A program made the translations under genes and the position numbers. From the NCBI GenBank assembly GCA_910577165.1, contig CAJTLX010000003.1, forward strand, positions 84,454 through 148,453: DNA of 64,000 bases. Reading direction: 5' to 3'. Source of the stretch: an uncultured Lachnospiraceae bacterium. Lineage in GTDB: Bacteria; Bacillota; Clostridia; Lachnospirales; Lachnospiraceae. Positions 17,338-26,008 of this stretch are shown here, piece by piece; position 1 is the stretch's first letter, and every line of letters begins with the position of its first letter. The notes under the pieces were generated by a model that saw only the letters and a list, made by a program, of their open reading frames with translations, did no database searches and was not told the DNA's origin.

Positions 17338-17568
17338 ATGTCAACATTAGAAAAAGCCATGAATTTATTACAGACAATTCCTGAAAATAAACTTGATACC
17401 GTATATACTTTCCTGCAATTCATAAAGTTTCAGAACAACCTAGAAGATAACCATAACCAAAACACTTCTGCATTTGGTATAGCCCACCAATATGCTAATC
17501 CCAAGCGGATACCTTTAGAAGAGGAGGCATTTGCTGATGCAATGGCAGAGAAACACACAATTGATTGA
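17338..17568 (+). CDS. antitoxin of a PIN-domain toxin-antitoxin pair
   Basis: A 76-residue protein (STLEKAMNLLQTIPENKLDTVYTFLQFIKF) of the DUF2281-like or VapB-like antitoxin type; the C-terminal half is disordered and ends inside the toxin gene. AAAGGAG with a 6-base spacer precedes the ATG. It overlaps the toxin frame by 32 bp, the usual coupling in these modules. It would bind and inhibit the PIN nuclease and repress the operon. No clear DNA-binding fold could be assigned by eye. Confidence 0.7.
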   Translation: MSTLEKAMNLLQTIPENKLDTVYTFLQFIKFQNNLEDNHNQNTSAFGIAHQYANPKRIPLEEEAFADAMAEKHTID

Positions 17569-17917
17569 TGCCAATGTCATTTTACGCTATCTGCTGAATG
17601 ATCATGCGGAAATGTCACTCACTGCCAGAACACTAATTTCCTCCGGCAATGCCTACACAAAGCCTGAAATCATTTCAGAAGTTGTATATGTATTAAAAAG
17701 AGTGTATCAAATTGAAAAAGAGGACATTAAAAATTTCATTCATGCCTTGCTTAATGATATTTCCTGTAATGAATCTGAATGTGTATTGCTTGCTATAGAC
17801 ATTTACGCCTCAGTTTCTCTCGATTTTGTAGATTGTCTGTTGATTGCCTACCATAGAATCAACCACGAAAACATTTTTAGTTTTGACCAAAAGCTTAACA
17901 AACATCTGGAAGCTTGA
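17537..17917 (+). CDS. PIN-domain toxin (VapC-like ribonuclease)
   Basis: A 126-residue PIN domain. The first catalytic Asp is in LIDANVILRYLLND, a Glu in PEIISEVVYVL, and the last Asp pair in SLDFVDCLLIAYH, followed by IFSFDQKLNK. These acidic residues hold Mg for RNA cleavage, so the enzyme looks intact. ATG 17537 has GAGGAGG 9 bases ahead; TTG 17531 is an alternative. It overlaps the antitoxin gene. In a decayed island this is one of the few intact modules, which fits addictive maintenance. Confidence 0.78.
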   Translation: MQWQRNTQLIDANVILRYLLNDHAEMSLTARTLISSGNAYTKPEIISEVVYVLKRVYQIEKEDIKNFIHALLNDISCNESECVLLAIDIYASVSLDFVDCLLIAYHRINHENIFSFDQKLNKHLEA

Positions 17918-17991
17918 TTATACGCCAAGAAAAAATTATTTGCACCAAAGTAAAACCGCCCGGTGTCCCCACACCGAACGGCTTTAAATAG

Positions 17992-18545
17992 ATATCCCTT
18001 GTATATGGGTTGCGCCGTTCGGAAATCTGCGCGCTTCCAGCACAGGACTTGGACGGAGATATTGTCCGGATAGATAAGGCAAAGGTTCTGGGCGAAGACA
18101 GAGAATGGAAAATAAAAACCACCAAAACCACGACCAGCACAAGAGAAATTATAATACCAATGGAAATTGCTGAAAAAATCAGGGAAAAGGGATATATTTA
18201 CAAAGGATATCCAAATTCCATTATATGCTTTCTGAAAGCAACAGAAGACACTCTTGGTATACCACGCCTTCCTCTTCATAAGTTACGGCATTACTTTGCA
18301 TCGAAAATGAGCGTGTTAAACATCCCAGAAGCCGATATCATGCGGATGGATGGGAAACAGATTACGTTATGAAATCTGTGTACAGGTACCCAATGATGGA
18401 TAAAGAAGAACAAGCCAAGCGCGAAGCAGCGGAGAAACTTCGAAATGCTTTGTTTTCATTTCTCATAGTCAATTCCATGACAAGATTTATGACAAAATTT
18501 GAATTTAGAAAAGCTAAAACAACATTGTTTATATTAAAATTTTAA
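17992..18545 (+). pseudogene. tyrosine recombinase (phage integrase) C-terminal fragment, frameshifted
   Basis: The reading begins after an in-frame stop with GLRRSEICAL (catalytic Arg), continues through KTTTSTREIIIP and the HKLRHYFASK motif (His and Arg), then shifts frame near 18348. In the second frame it continues GWETDYVMKSVYRYPMMD, the Trp and Tyr end of the active site, and stops at 18543-18545. The whole N-terminal arm and core-binding region are missing. It is the integrase stump of the decayed island, ending 66 bp from the 3' end of tRNA-Ala. Confidence 0.8.
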
Positions 18546-18554
18546 ATTAAAGAA

Positions 18555-18599
18555 AGCCGCAAACCCCTGATCTCACTAAAAAACCTCTGGTTTGCGGCT
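18555..18599 (-). terminator. terminator downstream of tRNA-Ala
   Basis: AGCCGCAAACC and GGTTTGCGGCT form a perfect 11-bp stem with a 23-base loop, followed on the minus strand by TTCTTTAATTT. It begins 13 bp after the tRNA 3' end. Confidence 0.75.
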
Positions 18600-18611
18600 A
18601 TCTTGCCATTG

Positions 18612-18684
18612 TGGAGATAATGGGACTCGAACCCACGGCCTATACGTTGCGAACGTATCGCTCTCCCAACTGAGCTATATCCCC
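18612..18684 (-). tRNA. tRNA-Ala (anticodon CGC)
   Basis: A 73-base cloverleaf on the minus strand: acceptor GGGGATA/TATCTCC with the G3-T70 wobble that marks alanine tRNAs, D-arm AGCTCAGTTGGGAGAGC, anticodon stem ATACG/CGTAT with loop TTCGCAA, and T-arm with GGTTCGAGTCC. The discriminator is A and CCA is not encoded. It reads GCG codons. A strong promoter lies upstream. Confidence 0.96.
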
Positions 18685-18730
18685 AAATTCAACAAAACTC
18701 CTGCTGCCAAGAATTCTCTTGACGAAACTT

Positions 18731-18759
18731 AGTATATTTCGAAAAAGGTGATTTGTCAA
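18731..18759 (-). promoter_or_regulatory. promoter of tRNA-Ala
   Basis: Minus strand TTGACA (18754-18759), 17-bp spacer, TATACT (18731-18736), about 47 bp upstream of the tRNA 5' end. Confidence 0.85.
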
Positions 18760-18796
18760 GAGGCAAATTTGCAATTTCGAAAATTTCACTTTTTAT

Positions 18797-18933
18797 GCGG
18801 TACCGTGGGGACTGACCTATAGCATATCCTCACAGCACCGCGGGGAGGAAGAATAATCTACCTAATTGTTTTTACTCTCTTGGTGGGTTTACATTCGGAA
18901 TAGAACTTCTTAAATCAGTAAGCGTTTCCCCGG
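18797..18933. other. unexplained stem-loops between tRNA-Ala and tmRNA
   Basis: This intergenic stretch has no gene. GCGGT/ACCGC and GTGGGGA/TCCTCAC form a two-part hairpin at 18797-18841 with a symmetric internal loop. CGGGGA (18841-18846) can pair with TCCCCG (18927-18932), and AAGAA with TTCTT inside it. A structured RNA is possible, but I could not match it to a family, and no clear promoter or T-run belongs to it. Confidence 0.3.
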
Positions 18934-18988
18934 AATTGTTTCATCATTTATCTAACATTCATCCAACCATAATTTTTTCAAAAACTAT

Positions 18989-19017
18989 TTGACAAATTCT
19001 AAAAATGCGCATATACT
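18989..19017 (+). promoter_or_regulatory. promoter of ssrA
   Basis: TTGACA (18989-18994), 17-bp spacer, TATACT (19012-19017), a near-consensus housekeeping promoter about 37 bp before the mature tmRNA 5' end. Confidence 0.88.
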
Positions 19018-19053
19018 ATAGCAAGAGGCAATTTCTGCTTTCAGCGACAAACC

Positions 19054-19395
19054 GGGCTTGTACTGGTTTCGACGGGGGTTTTGAAGTTGCGGAAGCCATC
19101 CGTGGTCCGGGACCACGTTAAAACTCGGAATTAAAATTAAACGCTGAAGACAATTTAGCACTCGCTGCCTAAGGGCAGCTGTCGGTCTTAGATTTCCTGC
19201 GATTTAAGCACCGGCATCAAATTTGCGGGGCACTCTGACTCCTAAGCTTTGCGGAGCCGGAAGATCTTATGAAGCTACTAAAGTCCGGAGCTTGTCAGCT
19301 AGCACCGGATGGAGGGAATGTCAAATAACTGACTGTGATGGGAGATGCCGCGGTGGATGGGCTTTCGGACAGGGGTTCGACTCCCCTCAGGTCCA
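19054..19395 (+). ncRNA. ssrA: tmRNA (transfer-messenger RNA)
   Basis: Starts GGGCTTGTACTGGTTTCGAC, the classic tmRNA 5' end, and finishes with T-arm GGGGTTCGACTCCCC and CAGGTCCA; GGGCTTG and CAGGTCC form the acceptor stem with a G-T third pair. The tag frame at 19143-19172 reads AEDNLALAA then TAA, ending in the ALAA degradation signal. CCA is not encoded. It rescues stalled ribosomes with SmpB, encoded 3.3 kb downstream, and RNase R degrades the faulty mRNA. Confidence 0.97.
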
Positions 19396-19400
19396 CTGGT

Positions 19401-19438
19401 AAAAGGACGGCTGCAAATTGCAGCTGTCCTTCTTTTTT
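19401..19438 (+). terminator. terminator of ssrA
   Basis: AAGGAC-GG-CTGCAA pairs with TTGCAG-CT-GTCCTT and is followed by CTTTTTT, 6 bp after the mature 3' end. Confidence 0.92.
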
Positions 19439-19546
19439 CATATATGTATAGGAATAAATAGTTGTTAATATAAGCATCCTGTGCGGCAAGTAGGAAAAAA
19501 CTTTTTCCTACTCCATTGATAAAGATAAGAAAGATAAGGGGAAAAA

Positions 19547-20911
19547 ATGAGATCCAAAACGCAGATCAACAAAAAAGAATTTTACCATATTTTGTCAAGA
19601 CTTGCCTTTCCCATCGCATTCCAGAGCCTGATGCTCGCATCCGTAGCGGCAGGGGATGCACTGATGTTGGGGAAGGTGGCACAGGATGAGATGACCGCCG
19701 TTTCCTTAGCGACGCAAATCCAGTTTATACAGAATATGTTTGTCACGGCAATCACGGGGGCGGGGGCTATTCTTGGTGCGCAATATTGGGGAAAACGCGA
19801 TAAATATACATTGGAAAATATATTTAATTTGATTCTTCGGTTTAGCGGTGCTGTCTCCGTACTGTTTTTCCTTGCCTGTGAACTGACCCCAGAATTACTT
19901 ATGCATATATTTACTCCAGATACCTCGCTAATTGCCATTGGCAGTTCCTATCTGCGTATTGCTGGCTGGTCATATTTGCTTACTGGTATTTCCCAGTGCT
20001 ATCTGGCGATAATGAAGGTATCCGATTATGTGAAGCCCTGTGCATTGATCAGCTCCTGTGCGGTAATTTTAAATATCGGACTAAATGCCGTATTTATTTT
20101 TGGATTACTTGGTGCACCAAGAATGCAGGCAAGAGGGGCAGCTCTCGCCACCACCATCTCCCGCATTGTTGAACTTGCCCTGTGCATTGTAATATCCGCG
20201 AAAACATCTTATATCTGTCCAGTATTTGGAAGATTTTTCCAAATGCCGAAAACGCTGAAATCTGACTTTGCAAAACAGTGTCTTCCTCTTATGGGAGGAT
20301 CCTTATGCTGGGGGATCGGATTTACGTCCTATACCGCCATTATGGGGCATATGGGAACCGATGCGGCAGCCGCCAATTCTGTGGCAGCAGTTGTCCGTGA
20401 CCTGATCTGTTGTATGTGCAACGGCATTGGAAGCGCGGCGGGGATTATGGTAGGAAATGAACTTGGTGCGGGGCACCTCCTCCGCGGAAAAGCATATGGG
20501 ATAAAACTTAAAAATATCTCTTATGTTATCGGCTTTATATCCGCCGCCCTTGTGCTTGCTGTGACCCCGCTGATTATCGACAGAGTAAGCTTAACCCCAA
20601 AAGCCAGAGAGTATCTTATCGGAATGATGGGAATTATTGCAGTCTATATGATTGGTCGCTGTATCAATACCGTTGTGATCAATGGGGTGCTGGACGGGGG
20701 TGGCGATACGCTCTTTGATATGTACAGCCTGATTGTCTGTATGTGGCTGATTGCCATCCCCTTAGCACTTGTGGCGGCATTTGTCCTGCACTGGTCCCCG
20801 CTTATTGTTTACTCCTGCACCTGCTTAGATGAGGTGGGAAAGATTCCCTGGGTGATTTTTCGCTTTCGGAAATATAAATGGGTAAAGGATCTGACAAGAT
20901 CTATGAATTGA
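19547..20911 (+). CDS. MATE-family multidrug/cation antiporter
   Basis: A 454-residue integral membrane protein with about twelve predicted helices in two similar halves (first half ending near residue 220). Family features include FPIAFQSLMLASVAAGDALMLGK near the start and NGVLDGGGDTLFDMYSL late, a typical MATE segment. It would export drugs or metabolites using a Na or H gradient. AAGGGG precedes the ATG. The stop overlaps the end of the convergent pyrophosphatase gene by 11 bp. Substrate unknown. Confidence 0.87.
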   Translation: MRSKTQINKKEFYHILSRLAFPIAFQSLMLASVAAGDALMLGKVAQDEMTAVSLATQIQFIQNMFVTAITGAGAILGAQYWGKRDKYTLENIFNLILRFSGAVSVLFFLACELTPELLMHIFTPDTSLIAIGSSYLRIAGWSYLLTGISQCYLAIMKVSDYVKPCALISSCAVILNIGLNAVFIFGLLGAPRMQARGAALATTISRIVELALCIVISAKTSYICPVFGRFFQMPKTLKSDFAKQCLPLMGGSLCWGIGFTSYTAIMGHMGTDAAAANSVAAVVRDLICCMCNGIGSAAGIMVGNELGAGHLLRGKAYGIKLKNISYVIGFISAALVLAVTPLIIDRVSLTPKAREYLIGMMGIIAVYMIGRCINTVVINGVLDGGGDTLFDMYSLIVCMWLIAIPLALVAAFVLHWSPLIVYSCTCLDEVGKIPWVIFRFRKYKWVKDLTRSMN

Positions 20912-22547
20912 TTGCCTCCACTACCGCAGGGATCATCTGCTTTTTGCGCGATACCACGCCCGCAAGCAAAAAGCCTTTTTCCTTTGCCTTAACATGGAAT
21001 GCATTTTCCAGTAAGCTCTCCGCCCCGTTTCCGATATAGAGTACTTCGGTGGATTCACGTATAATATTAGTCAGCATAAAAAATACCATGTCCACGCCCA
21101 GTTCCCTGTACGCCTTCTCCATATAGGGCAGCAGCCGCTCCTTTAGCTCTGCTAACCCCAGTGCATTCATCGAATTGATCTGTCCGACACCGAATGTAAT
21201 ATTTCCCGCAGAGAATTTTTTAAAGTCCTGATAAAAAATCTCCTCGGAGGATTTTAATTTCAGATCGCTACCCGCCTCAAACATTTCCCCGGCAAATTCG
21301 GTTACATCAAATTTTGCAATTGCCGCAAGTGTTTCTGCTGCCGCTCTGTCGACCTCCGTACAGGTTGGAGAACGATACATTAAAGTATCAGAAATAATTG
21401 CTGCGCATAAAAGGCTGGCTATCTTCTGATCAATCTCCACTCCATTTTCCTGGTACATCTGATAGATAATTGTCGCCGTGCAGCCGAGCGGCTGGTTGCG
21501 GAAAAAGACGGGCGACATCGTCTCGATTGTACCGAGCCGATGATGGTCAATAATCTCTAAGATCTCCGCCTCGTCCACACCGTCCACCGCCTGGGTCTTC
21601 TCGTTATGATCAACTAAAACTACCTGTTTGCGCCGCATATTTAATAAATTTCGGCGTGAGATCATCCCACAGTAATTGCCCTTGCGGTCAAGAATTGGAA
21701 AATCTCTATTACGTTTCTGTGCCATTATATTTTTAATTTCCTCGACAAATGCATCCTTTTGAAAGGTATTTAGATTGTCCCGCACCATAAAATGTTCGAT
21801 CGGCATACTCTGATGAATCAGCCGCGCCACCGTGTATGTATCGTGCGGGGTGCTGATCACGGTACAGCCATGTTCCTTCGCCAACATCTGTATCGTGTGG
21901 GAAATCTTTGCTCCCTCACATACAATAATGCAGCCCGCATTCATCTCGATCGCGCATAATTGCGATTCATAGCGGTTTCCAAGGATCACCAGATCATGTT
22001 CCTCAATATAATCTTCCATTAAATCCGGGTTTGCTGCTGCAATCAGCACTTTTCCTTCGGTGAATATTTTTTCTGGATCACCGACGACCATTGTGCCGTC
22101 TAAAGTTTCCAAAATATTAGTATATGGTGTTTTCGCTTCTGCCAAAATTTTACTGTCATATACCTCCATATACGAAGTGGCAATATCGCTGATGGTAATT
22201 AACCCCGTTAATTTCCTGCCCTCCGTGATGGGAAGAGTCACCACATTCTGCTTTTTCATTAACATCCAAGCTTTTTTCAGCGAAATCTGACTATTTACCC
22301 CTGCTGTGTTCCGGATTTCAATATCGCGTACCTGGGTGGAAACATCGGAGATATACTCCGGCATCTTCACTCCAAAGCGGTTCAGCACATACTGTGTTTC
22401 CGCATTGATCTGCCCCGCCCGCATTGGCACATATGCCTTTCCTGTCAAAATCTTTTTTAGATTTGCATATGCAATTGCGGAGCAGATGGAGTCCGTGTCC
22501 GGATTCTTATGCCCGATCACAAAAATTTTGCGCTCCTGCTCTGCCAT
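20901..22547 (-). CDS. manganese-dependent inorganic pyrophosphatase with CBS and DRTGG domains
   Basis: A 548-residue family II pyrophosphatase. The DHH domain starts with GHKNPDTDSICSAIAYA; CBS repeats and a DRTGG domain are inserted at about 70-310; the catalytic part resumes with LVDHNEKTQ and EIIDHHRLG, followed by a DHHA2 domain. It splits pyrophosphate made by biosynthesis, and the inserted domains are known to make the enzyme respond to adenine nucleotides. GAGGTGAAGGT leads the ATG. Downstream gene of smpB across a family A repeat. Confidence 0.9.
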   Translation of the reverse strand: MAEQERKIFVIGHKNPDTDSICSAIAYANLKKILTGKAYVPMRAGQINAETQYVLNRFGVKMPEYISDVSTQVRDIEIRNTAGVNSQISLKKAWMLMKKQNVVTLPITEGRKLTGLITISDIATSYMEVYDSKILAEAKTPYTNILETLDGTMVVGDPEKIFTEGKVLIAAANPDLMEDYIEEHDLVILGNRYESQLCAIEMNAGCIIVCEGAKISHTIQMLAKEHGCTVISTPHDTYTVARLIHQSMPIEHFMVRDNLNTFQKDAFVEEIKNIMAQKRNRDFPILDRKGNYCGMISRRNLLNMRRKQVVLVDHNEKTQAVDGVDEAEILEIIDHHRLGTIETMSPVFFRNQPLGCTATIIYQMYQENGVEIDQKIASLLCAAIISDTLMYRSPTCTEVDRAAAETLAAIAKFDVTEFAGEMFEAGSDLKLKSSEEIFYQDFKKFSAGNITFGVGQINSMNALGLAELKERLLPYMEKAYRELGVDMVFFMLTNIIRESTEVLYIGNGAESLLENAFHVKAKEKGFLLAGVVSRKKQMIPAVVEAINS

Positions 22548-22566
22548 ACCTTCACCTCTTATTTTT

Positions 22567-22695
22567 AGTTCCGCAAATGTTCCCTCACTACCTGGGAGGG
22601 ATTTTGGTTCGCTTTGCTCCCATAAATCCCTCCGGGTGCTGTACGGACATCTGCTGTTTTTAATTTTTATTTTTAGTTCCGGGAAACTGCTGTTT
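22567..22695. repeat. intergenic hairpin repeat, family A (one full, one stub copy)
   Basis: Starts TTTAGTTCCGC and contains GGAGGGATTT/AAATCCCTCC around the loop motif TTCGCTTTGCTC, ending CTGCTGTTTTT; a short second unit (TTTAGTTCCGGGAA ... CTGCTGTTTCTT) follows. The stem is conserved relative to the copies near 29.5 kb although its bases differ. It begins 2 bp from the smpB stop. Confidence 0.75.
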
Positions 22696-22696
22696 C

Positions 22697-23173
22697 TTAA
22701 TACATATTCTTTACTTTAAAATCCTTCTCCGCCTCTCTGCGCTGGTCTTTCTTCGCGATCGCCTCGCGCTTGTCATAAAGTTTCTTCCCGCGCGCCAGAC
22801 CAACTTCCACCTTGACTAGGCTCCCCTTAAAATAGATGTTTAATGGCACCAGCGTATATCCCTTCTCCTTGATTTTCCCCAGCAATTTGTTAATCTCATA
22901 CCTGTGCAGCAGAAGCTTTCGCACACGCAGAGGATCTTTGTTAAAAATATTGCCCTTCTCATACGGGCTGATATGCATACCATACAGATATACTTCGCCC
23001 TTCTCAATGCGAATAAACGTCTCTTTAATGCTGCCCTTCCCCATACGCAGAGATTTTACCTCCGTCCCCGCAAGCGAAATTCCCGCCTCATACGTTTCCT
23101 CAATAAAATAGTCAAAAAATGCCTTTTTATTGTTCGCTACAATTTTTTTTCCTTCCTTTGAACTCTTTGCCAT
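22697..23173 (-). CDS. smpB: SsrA-binding protein SmpB
   Basis: A 158-residue OB-fold RNA-binding protein: NNKKAFFDYFIEETYEAGI, GTEVKSLRMGKGSIKE, then LARGKKLYDKREAIAKKDQRREAEK, the basic tail that enters the ribosomal mRNA channel. It binds tmRNA and is essential for trans-translation. GAGGGAGT precedes the ATG. It sits directly downstream of rnr and near ssrA, the conserved Firmicutes grouping. Confidence 0.96.
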   Translation of the reverse strand: MAKSSKEGKKIVANNKKAFFDYFIEETYEAGISLAGTEVKSLRMGKGSIKETFIRIEKGEVYLYGMHISPYEKGNIFNKDPLRVRKLLLHRYEINKLLGKIKEKGYTLVPLNIYFKGSLVKVEVGLARGKKLYDKREAIAKKDQRREAEKDFKVKNMY

Positions 23174-23278
23174 ACTCCCTCATTTCTGCTATAATAAAAA
23201 TTTATGCTATAATATTTTTCTCTAATTATACTTTTATAAAAATTATTATATTATAACCGCGATATTTTCTGCATTATC

Positions 23279-25387
23279 CTACACTAATAGCATCTCAATT
23301 GTTTTCAATGCCTTATCCGTCGCCACAATCTCGACTTTCACTTTTTGTCCAAGCTTGTAGGTTCTCCTTGTATGCTCGCCAATCAGCTGATAGCCCGCCT
23401 CATCGAAAATATAGTAATCGTCATCCATCTCGGAAAGACGCACCATTCCCTCCACCGTATTTGGCAGTTCCACATACATCCCCCAGGAGGTCACTCCAGA
23501 AATCACTCCCTCGAAAACTTCGCCGAGTTTTTTCGACATATATTCTACTTTCTTTAATTTCTCCACCTCGCGCTCCGCCTCGTCCGCCCGACGTTCTGTC
23601 TGACTCGCCTGTTTTGCCGCCTCAGGGAGGATTCCGCGATAGTGGGAGATATGCTTTTCATCAAGTTTTCCACGCAGATTTTCCTTGATAATCCGGTGAA
23701 TTTGCAGATCCGGGTAACGTCTGATCGGGGAGGTAAAATGGCAATAATATTTTGCCGCCAGCCCGAAATGCCCGTCGCAGTAATCTGTATATTTTGCTTG
23801 TTTCATCGAGCGCAGACAGAGTCTTGCAATCATTGGCTCCTCGGCTGTCCCATCCACCTTCTCAAGAAGTTTTTGCAGTTCTTTAGGATGAATCTCATCC
23901 TGCCCGATATGAATGCTGTAACCGAAATTATTGATAAAGATTCCCAATTTCTGGATCTTCTCCGCATCCGGATTCTCATGTGTTCGATATATAAATGGTA
24001 ATTCCTGCCAATAATAATCTTCCGCGACGGTCTCGTTGGCAATCAGCATAAAATCTTCAATCAGTTTCGTTGCGCGATCGCGTTCATACGGCTTGATCTC
24101 TAAGGGATTCCCCGCCCCATCCACGATAATCTTGCACTCCGGGAAATCAAAGTCGATCGATCCGCGCTTTCTTCTCTTTTCCCGTAAAATTCCCGCAAGT
24201 TCATCCATCTGCAATAGCATGGGTACAAGTTCTTTGTAGGATGCACACTCTTCCTCGTCGTGATCCTCAATAATTTTCTTTACCGAAGTATAAGTCATAC
24301 GGTAGTCAACATTGATCACTGTCTCCGCAATCCGATGTCCTACCACATTTCCCTTTTTATCGATCTCCATCAGACAGCTTAACGCCAACCTGTCGCACCC
24401 TGCATTTAGTGAACAGATACCATTTGAAAGGCGATGCGGCAGCATTGGAATTACGCGATCTACCAGATAGACACTTGTCCCGCGCTTATATGCCTCCCTG
24501 TCAAGTGCCGAACCCTCCTTTACATACTCGCTGACATCCGCGATATGCACACCTAACTCCCAGTGATCCCCCTTGCTGTTTAATGTGATCGCATCGTCCA
24601 AATCCTTTGCGTCCTCGCCATCGATAGTAATGGTAAGAAGTCCCCGCAAATCAAGCCGCCCCTCCATCTGCTCTTTGGCAACTTCCTCAGGAACGCGCTC
24701 AGTCTGCGTATAGACTGCCTCCGGATACTCAAGCGGAATGCCGTAAGCATAAACCACCGAAAGTACATCCACCCCAGGATCATTGATATGTCCGATCACT
24801 TTGACGATCTCTCCCTCTGGATTTTTTTTCTCATCTCCATAATCGGTAAGTTCTACCAGGACTTTATGTCCCTCTACCGCTCCCGCGGTCTTTCCCTTGG
24901 GAATAAACACATCGTAGGCAAATTTTTGATTGTCTGGAATGACAAAGCCAAAACTCTTTCCCTTCTGATAGGTGCCAACAATCTGCTTTGTCCCATGTTC
25001 TACAATCTCAAGTACCCTGCCCTGTGCCCGTTTTCCTAAACTCTTTTCCTCCTGCACCAAAATCCGCACCGTATCCCCATTCAGCGCACCCTTTGTCTCC
25101 TCCTCCGGAATAAAATAATCTTCTTTTTCCCCCTCGACACTCACAAAGCCAAATCCACGGCTTGTCCCGTGAAATAAACCCGTCTTTTTGTCTGCGTCCG
25201 CCGCACGGTAACGACTCATTGTATCCACTGTAATCTTTCCCTCATGAATCAACGCGTCAAGTGTTTGTTTTAATTCCTCGCGTTCCGCCTTCGGTACCAT
25301 CAACAATACCGCAAGTTCTTTAAAACGCATTGGCCGATAACTTTTATCCGTGATCAATTCATAAAGCACCTGTTTTTTGTCTTCCAT
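23279..25387 (-). CDS. rnr: ribonuclease R
   Basis: A 702-residue 3'-5' exoribonuclease. In order: an N-terminal winged helix (RFKELAVLL), two cold-shock domains (GTSRGFGFVSVEGEKEDYF), the RNB core with catalytic Asp residues in IDGEDAKDLDDAI, and a C-terminal S1 domain (FEGVISGVTSWGMYVELPN). It degrades structured RNA and assists tmRNA quality control. Start ATG has GAGGGAAA close ahead. Lies between secG and smpB, a standard Firmicutes order. Confidence 0.95.
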   Translation of the reverse strand: MEDKKQVLYELITDKSYRPMRFKELAVLLMVPKAEREELKQTLDALIHEGKITVDTMSRYRAADADKKTGLFHGTSRGFGFVSVEGEKEDYFIPEEETKGALNGDTVRILVQEEKSLGKRAQGRVLEIVEHGTKQIVGTYQKGKSFGFVIPDNQKFAYDVFIPKGKTAGAVEGHKVLVELTDYGDEKKNPEGEIVKVIGHINDPGVDVLSVVYAYGIPLEYPEAVYTQTERVPEEVAKEQMEGRLDLRGLLTITIDGEDAKDLDDAITLNSKGDHWELGVHIADVSEYVKEGSALDREAYKRGTSVYLVDRVIPMLPHRLSNGICSLNAGCDRLALSCLMEIDKKGNVVGHRIAETVINVDYRMTYTSVKKIIEDHDEEECASYKELVPMLLQMDELAGILREKRRKRGSIDFDFPECKIIVDGAGNPLEIKPYERDRATKLIEDFMLIANETVAEDYYWQELPFIYRTHENPDAEKIQKLGIFINNFGYSIHIGQDEIHPKELQKLLEKVDGTAEEPMIARLCLRSMKQAKYTDYCDGHFGLAAKYYCHFTSPIRRYPDLQIHRIIKENLRGKLDEKHISHYRGILPEAAKQASQTERRADEAEREVEKLKKVEYMSKKLGEVFEGVISGVTSWGMYVELPNTVEGMVRLSEMDDDYYIFDEAGYQLIGEHTRRTYKLGQKVKVEIVATDKALKTIEMLLV

Positions 25388-25495
25388 TTTCCCTCATTTC
25401 CAAAGCACACAGTAAACGATGCTGTAGTGCTTTCAATTTTTTTGGCAGCTATTTTTATTCCGCCCTAAATAATGCAGTTTTTCGCCCTTAAAACG

Positions 25496-25527
25496 TAAAA
25501 AAGGACACGCCAAGAGCCATGTCCTTT
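25496..25527 (-). terminator. terminator of secG
   Basis: On the minus strand AAGGACATG pairs with CGTGTCCTT and is followed by six T, just after the secG stop. Confidence 0.88.
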
Positions 25528-25535
25528 GGATTGAT

Positions 25536-25775
25536 TTACCATTTCATTGCCAGAACAATCGAGAGAATAATAAAGAGTGCAGCGAGGATCTTTGTGATCT
25601 TTTCCAAAGTTCCCTCCATTGAACGTCCTTTATTCTTGCCCCAGTACGTATCTGCCACACCGTTGATCGCTCCGGAAAGCCCTGCGGATTTGCCCTCCTG
25701 CATCAGTACAACCACAATCAATGCAATACAGAACAATACATAAATTACTGTAACAATACCTTTTAAAACTTCCAT
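25536..25775 (-). CDS. secG: preprotein translocase subunit SecG
   Basis: A 79-residue protein with two membrane helices and the family signature VVLMQEGKSAGLSGAINGVADTYWGKNKGRSMEG between them. It is the small subunit of the SecYEG channel and aids protein export. It precedes rnr, as in many Firmicutes, but its own terminator suggests separate transcription. Confidence 0.94.
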   Translation of the reverse strand: MEVLKGIVTVIYVLFCIALIVVVLMQEGKSAGLSGAINGVADTYWGKNKGRSMEGTLEKITKILAALFIILSIVLAMKW

Positions 25776-26008
25776 GCTTTCTCGTTCCTTTCCTTCCGCT
25801 TTTCACATATTTCGCCAAGAAAACGCCACGCAGTTCAATCCTTCCCGCTTTTACCGCTTTCCCTCTACGACTCTGTACAGCCTGTTCAAAGTCATGCTCT
25901 TGATTATAGCATATCCGTAGCAGGATTTCAAGTATTTTCTTGCGCGAAAATTTTATCTATTCTGTCCGTTCCATCTCAATCCACTTGTGGTAGTCAGGAG
26001 CAGGACAA

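Noticed and set aside
17848..18279. Minus-strand 143-codon frame
   Set aside because: It is antisense to the PIN toxin end and integrase fragment, without a ribosome site or recognisable domain.
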